Source of the DNA: Chloroflexota bacterium
GTDB lineage: Bacteria; Chloroflexota; Anaerolineae; Promineifilales; Promineifilaceae
NCBI GenBank assembly: GCA_030599405.1
Contig: JAUVOB010000083.1
Span: forward strand, 1 to 6,619
Length of the DNA stretch: 6,619 nucleotides
Reading direction: 5' to 3'
The translations under genes and the position numbers were made by a program. Under the pieces are notes generated by a model, which was not told where the DNA came from, searched no databases, and saw nothing but the letters and a program-made list of their open reading frames with translations. Every line of letters starts with the position of its first letter. Positions within the stretch are counted from its first letter, which is position 1. This document shows positions 5,848 through 6,619 of the stretch, piece after piece.

Positions 5848-6619
5848 GTTCGATCTCCATGCCATCCGTAACTAAATTTCGCCGGATGATCTCGTCCATC
5901 TCGGTAACCTTCTCGGCGAACTCTTTTCCTTCGGCGGCCGATATCCAGCGAAGCTGCAACCTCTCAGTATCAACGCCCTTTCGCTTGTATTTTCGCTGCC
6001 AATGTTTGAAGCGTTTTTCCGTTAGACGATTCGCGTAATTATAGTGACAGTCAGATCCCGTCTCGGTCAGGCGGCACCCAGTAACCAGCACTGCCCCCGC
6101 CCCGCTCTCGAACGCTCGAGCGATGAAATCCTCTTCAATGCGAGCTGAACACATCATCCGGATGATACGCGCCGATGCCGGGTATTGTCTTTTCTCGATC
6201 CCGGCTAGGTCAGCCCCCGCATAAGAGCACCAGTTGCAGGTAAATACCAGGCACTTCGTTTCCGGTTCTTCGGCCAGCGCGGCGTCAATCTGGGATAAAA
6301 GCTGTTCCTTGGTGAAATACGGCATGTCGATGGCGTCGAAATTGCATTCTGCCGCGCAGGTCCCACAGCCCATGCAAGCAGCTTCCAGAATGCGGATAGT
6401 TCCACCCTTCCCAACTGGTCCGATTTGCTCGATGGCGCTGAAAGGGCAGACCTTGACACAACGCATGCAACCTGAGCATAGATCAAGATCAACCTCGGCC
6501 GTCAGGGGTTCTTTCTCAATGATACCCCGTGACAGGAGCGAACCTGCCTTGGCTGCGGCTGCAAGGGCCTGGGCCATTGATTCGCGGACATCTTTAGCTC
6601 CCTGGGCTGCTCCCGCCAA
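5840..6619 (-). CDS. hdrA: HdrA-type disulfide reductase subunit fused to an MvhD domain, C-terminal part (N-terminus outside window)
   Basis: The visible 259 residues open inside the protein: the segment around AQGAKDVRESMAQA matches the conserved HdrA stretch (usually GCxQGPKDIPxSVAQA), so the real start and the FAD-binding core lie beyond the right edge. Visible domains: a ferredoxin-like pair of 4Fe-4S motifs (Cys48, 51, 54, 58 and Cys82, 85, 88, 92 of the visible part), then an MvhD-type 2Fe-2S domain (about 121-200) with the CNWCSYAGADLAG signature, MMCSAR, and the GC...DCHYNYAN segment. In the family, HdrA uses FAD for electron bifurcation or confurcation between ferredoxin and a disulfide or similar acceptor, and MvhD passes electrons from a partner such as hydrogenase or formate dehydrogenase. 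The complex is cytoplasmic. The partner is not visible here. The MvhD cysteine loop is longer than usual (see findings). The stop overlaps the start of the next gene, which suggests translational coupling. Confidence 0.93.
   Translation of the reverse strand: MAGAAQGAKDVRESMAQALAAAAKAGSLLSRGIIEKEPLTAEVDLDLCSGCMRCVKVCPFSAIEQIGPVGKGGTIRILEAACMGCGTCAAECNFDAIDMPYFTKEQLLSQIDAALAEEPETKCLVFTCNWCSYAGADLAGIEKRQYPASARIIRMMCSARIEEDFIARAFESGAGAVLVTGCRLTETGSDCHYNYANRLTEKRFKHWQRKYKRKGVDTERLQLRWISAAEGKEFAEKVTEMDEIIRRNLVTDGMEIERV
5855..5858 (-). promoter_or_regulatory. Ribosome binding site deciding the start of the HdrCB-like gene
   Basis: GGAG on the minus strand lies inside the end of hdrA, 7 bases before GTG at 5847. 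The alternative ATG at 5865 is preceded only by ACGG. This favours the GTG start and coupling to hdrA translation. Confidence 0.5.

Noticed and set aside
1..6619. CRISPR arrays, insertion sequences, tRNA or rRNA genes
   Set aside because: No regularly spaced repeats, transposase frames, terminal inverted repeats with target duplications, or tRNA/rRNA signatures were seen.

Overview
The window (6,619 bases) holds a set of anaerobic electron-transfer genes, all on the minus strand, running from the right edge to about position 1272. A damaged histidine-kinase gene lies on the plus strand at about 520-1175, facing them. The first 480 bases or so carry no protein gene that I can support. The organism looks like an anaerobic bacterium: it has heterodisulfide-reductase-type iron-sulfur proteins and an electron-transfer flavoprotein, with good bacterial Shine-Dalgarno sites. 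The kinase remnant and the methyltransferase resemble proteins I associate with Chloroflexota (Anaerolineae or Dehalococcoidia type). That is an impression from sequence style, not a determination.

Reading in the direction of transcription (right to left): (1) 6619-5840, the C-terminal part of HdrA with two 4Fe-4S motifs and a fused MvhD-type 2Fe-2S domain, cut by the window edge; (2) 5847-4687, a fused HdrC-HdrB type protein overlapping hdrA by 8 bases; (3) 4666-3917, a class I SAM-dependent methyltransferase 20 bases further on; (4) a 203-base gap; (5) 3713-2688, EtfA; (6) 2642-1845, EtfB; (7) 1820-1272, hypoxanthine phosphoribosyltransferase. The tight spacing suggests one hdr-methyltransferase transcription unit and one etfA-etfB-hpt unit, possibly linked by readthrough.

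The probable theme is flavin-based electron transfer. HdrA carries FAD in its upstream part, which lies outside the window. Through its Fe-S chain and MvhD domain it would exchange electrons with the HdrCB-like protein and an unseen donor or acceptor. EtfAB would link acyl-CoA dehydrogenase-type or other flavin chemistry to the same pool. That the Hdr and Etf modules work together is inferred from proximity only.

The left part (1-480) contains a strong intrinsic terminator on the plus strand (278-313) with no recognisable gene in front of it, and several inverted repeats. The kinase remnant has lost its N-terminus, has glycine where the phosphoacceptor histidine is expected, and has a one-base frameshift at a run of eight A (598-605). 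Its ATP-binding domain is still well preserved.
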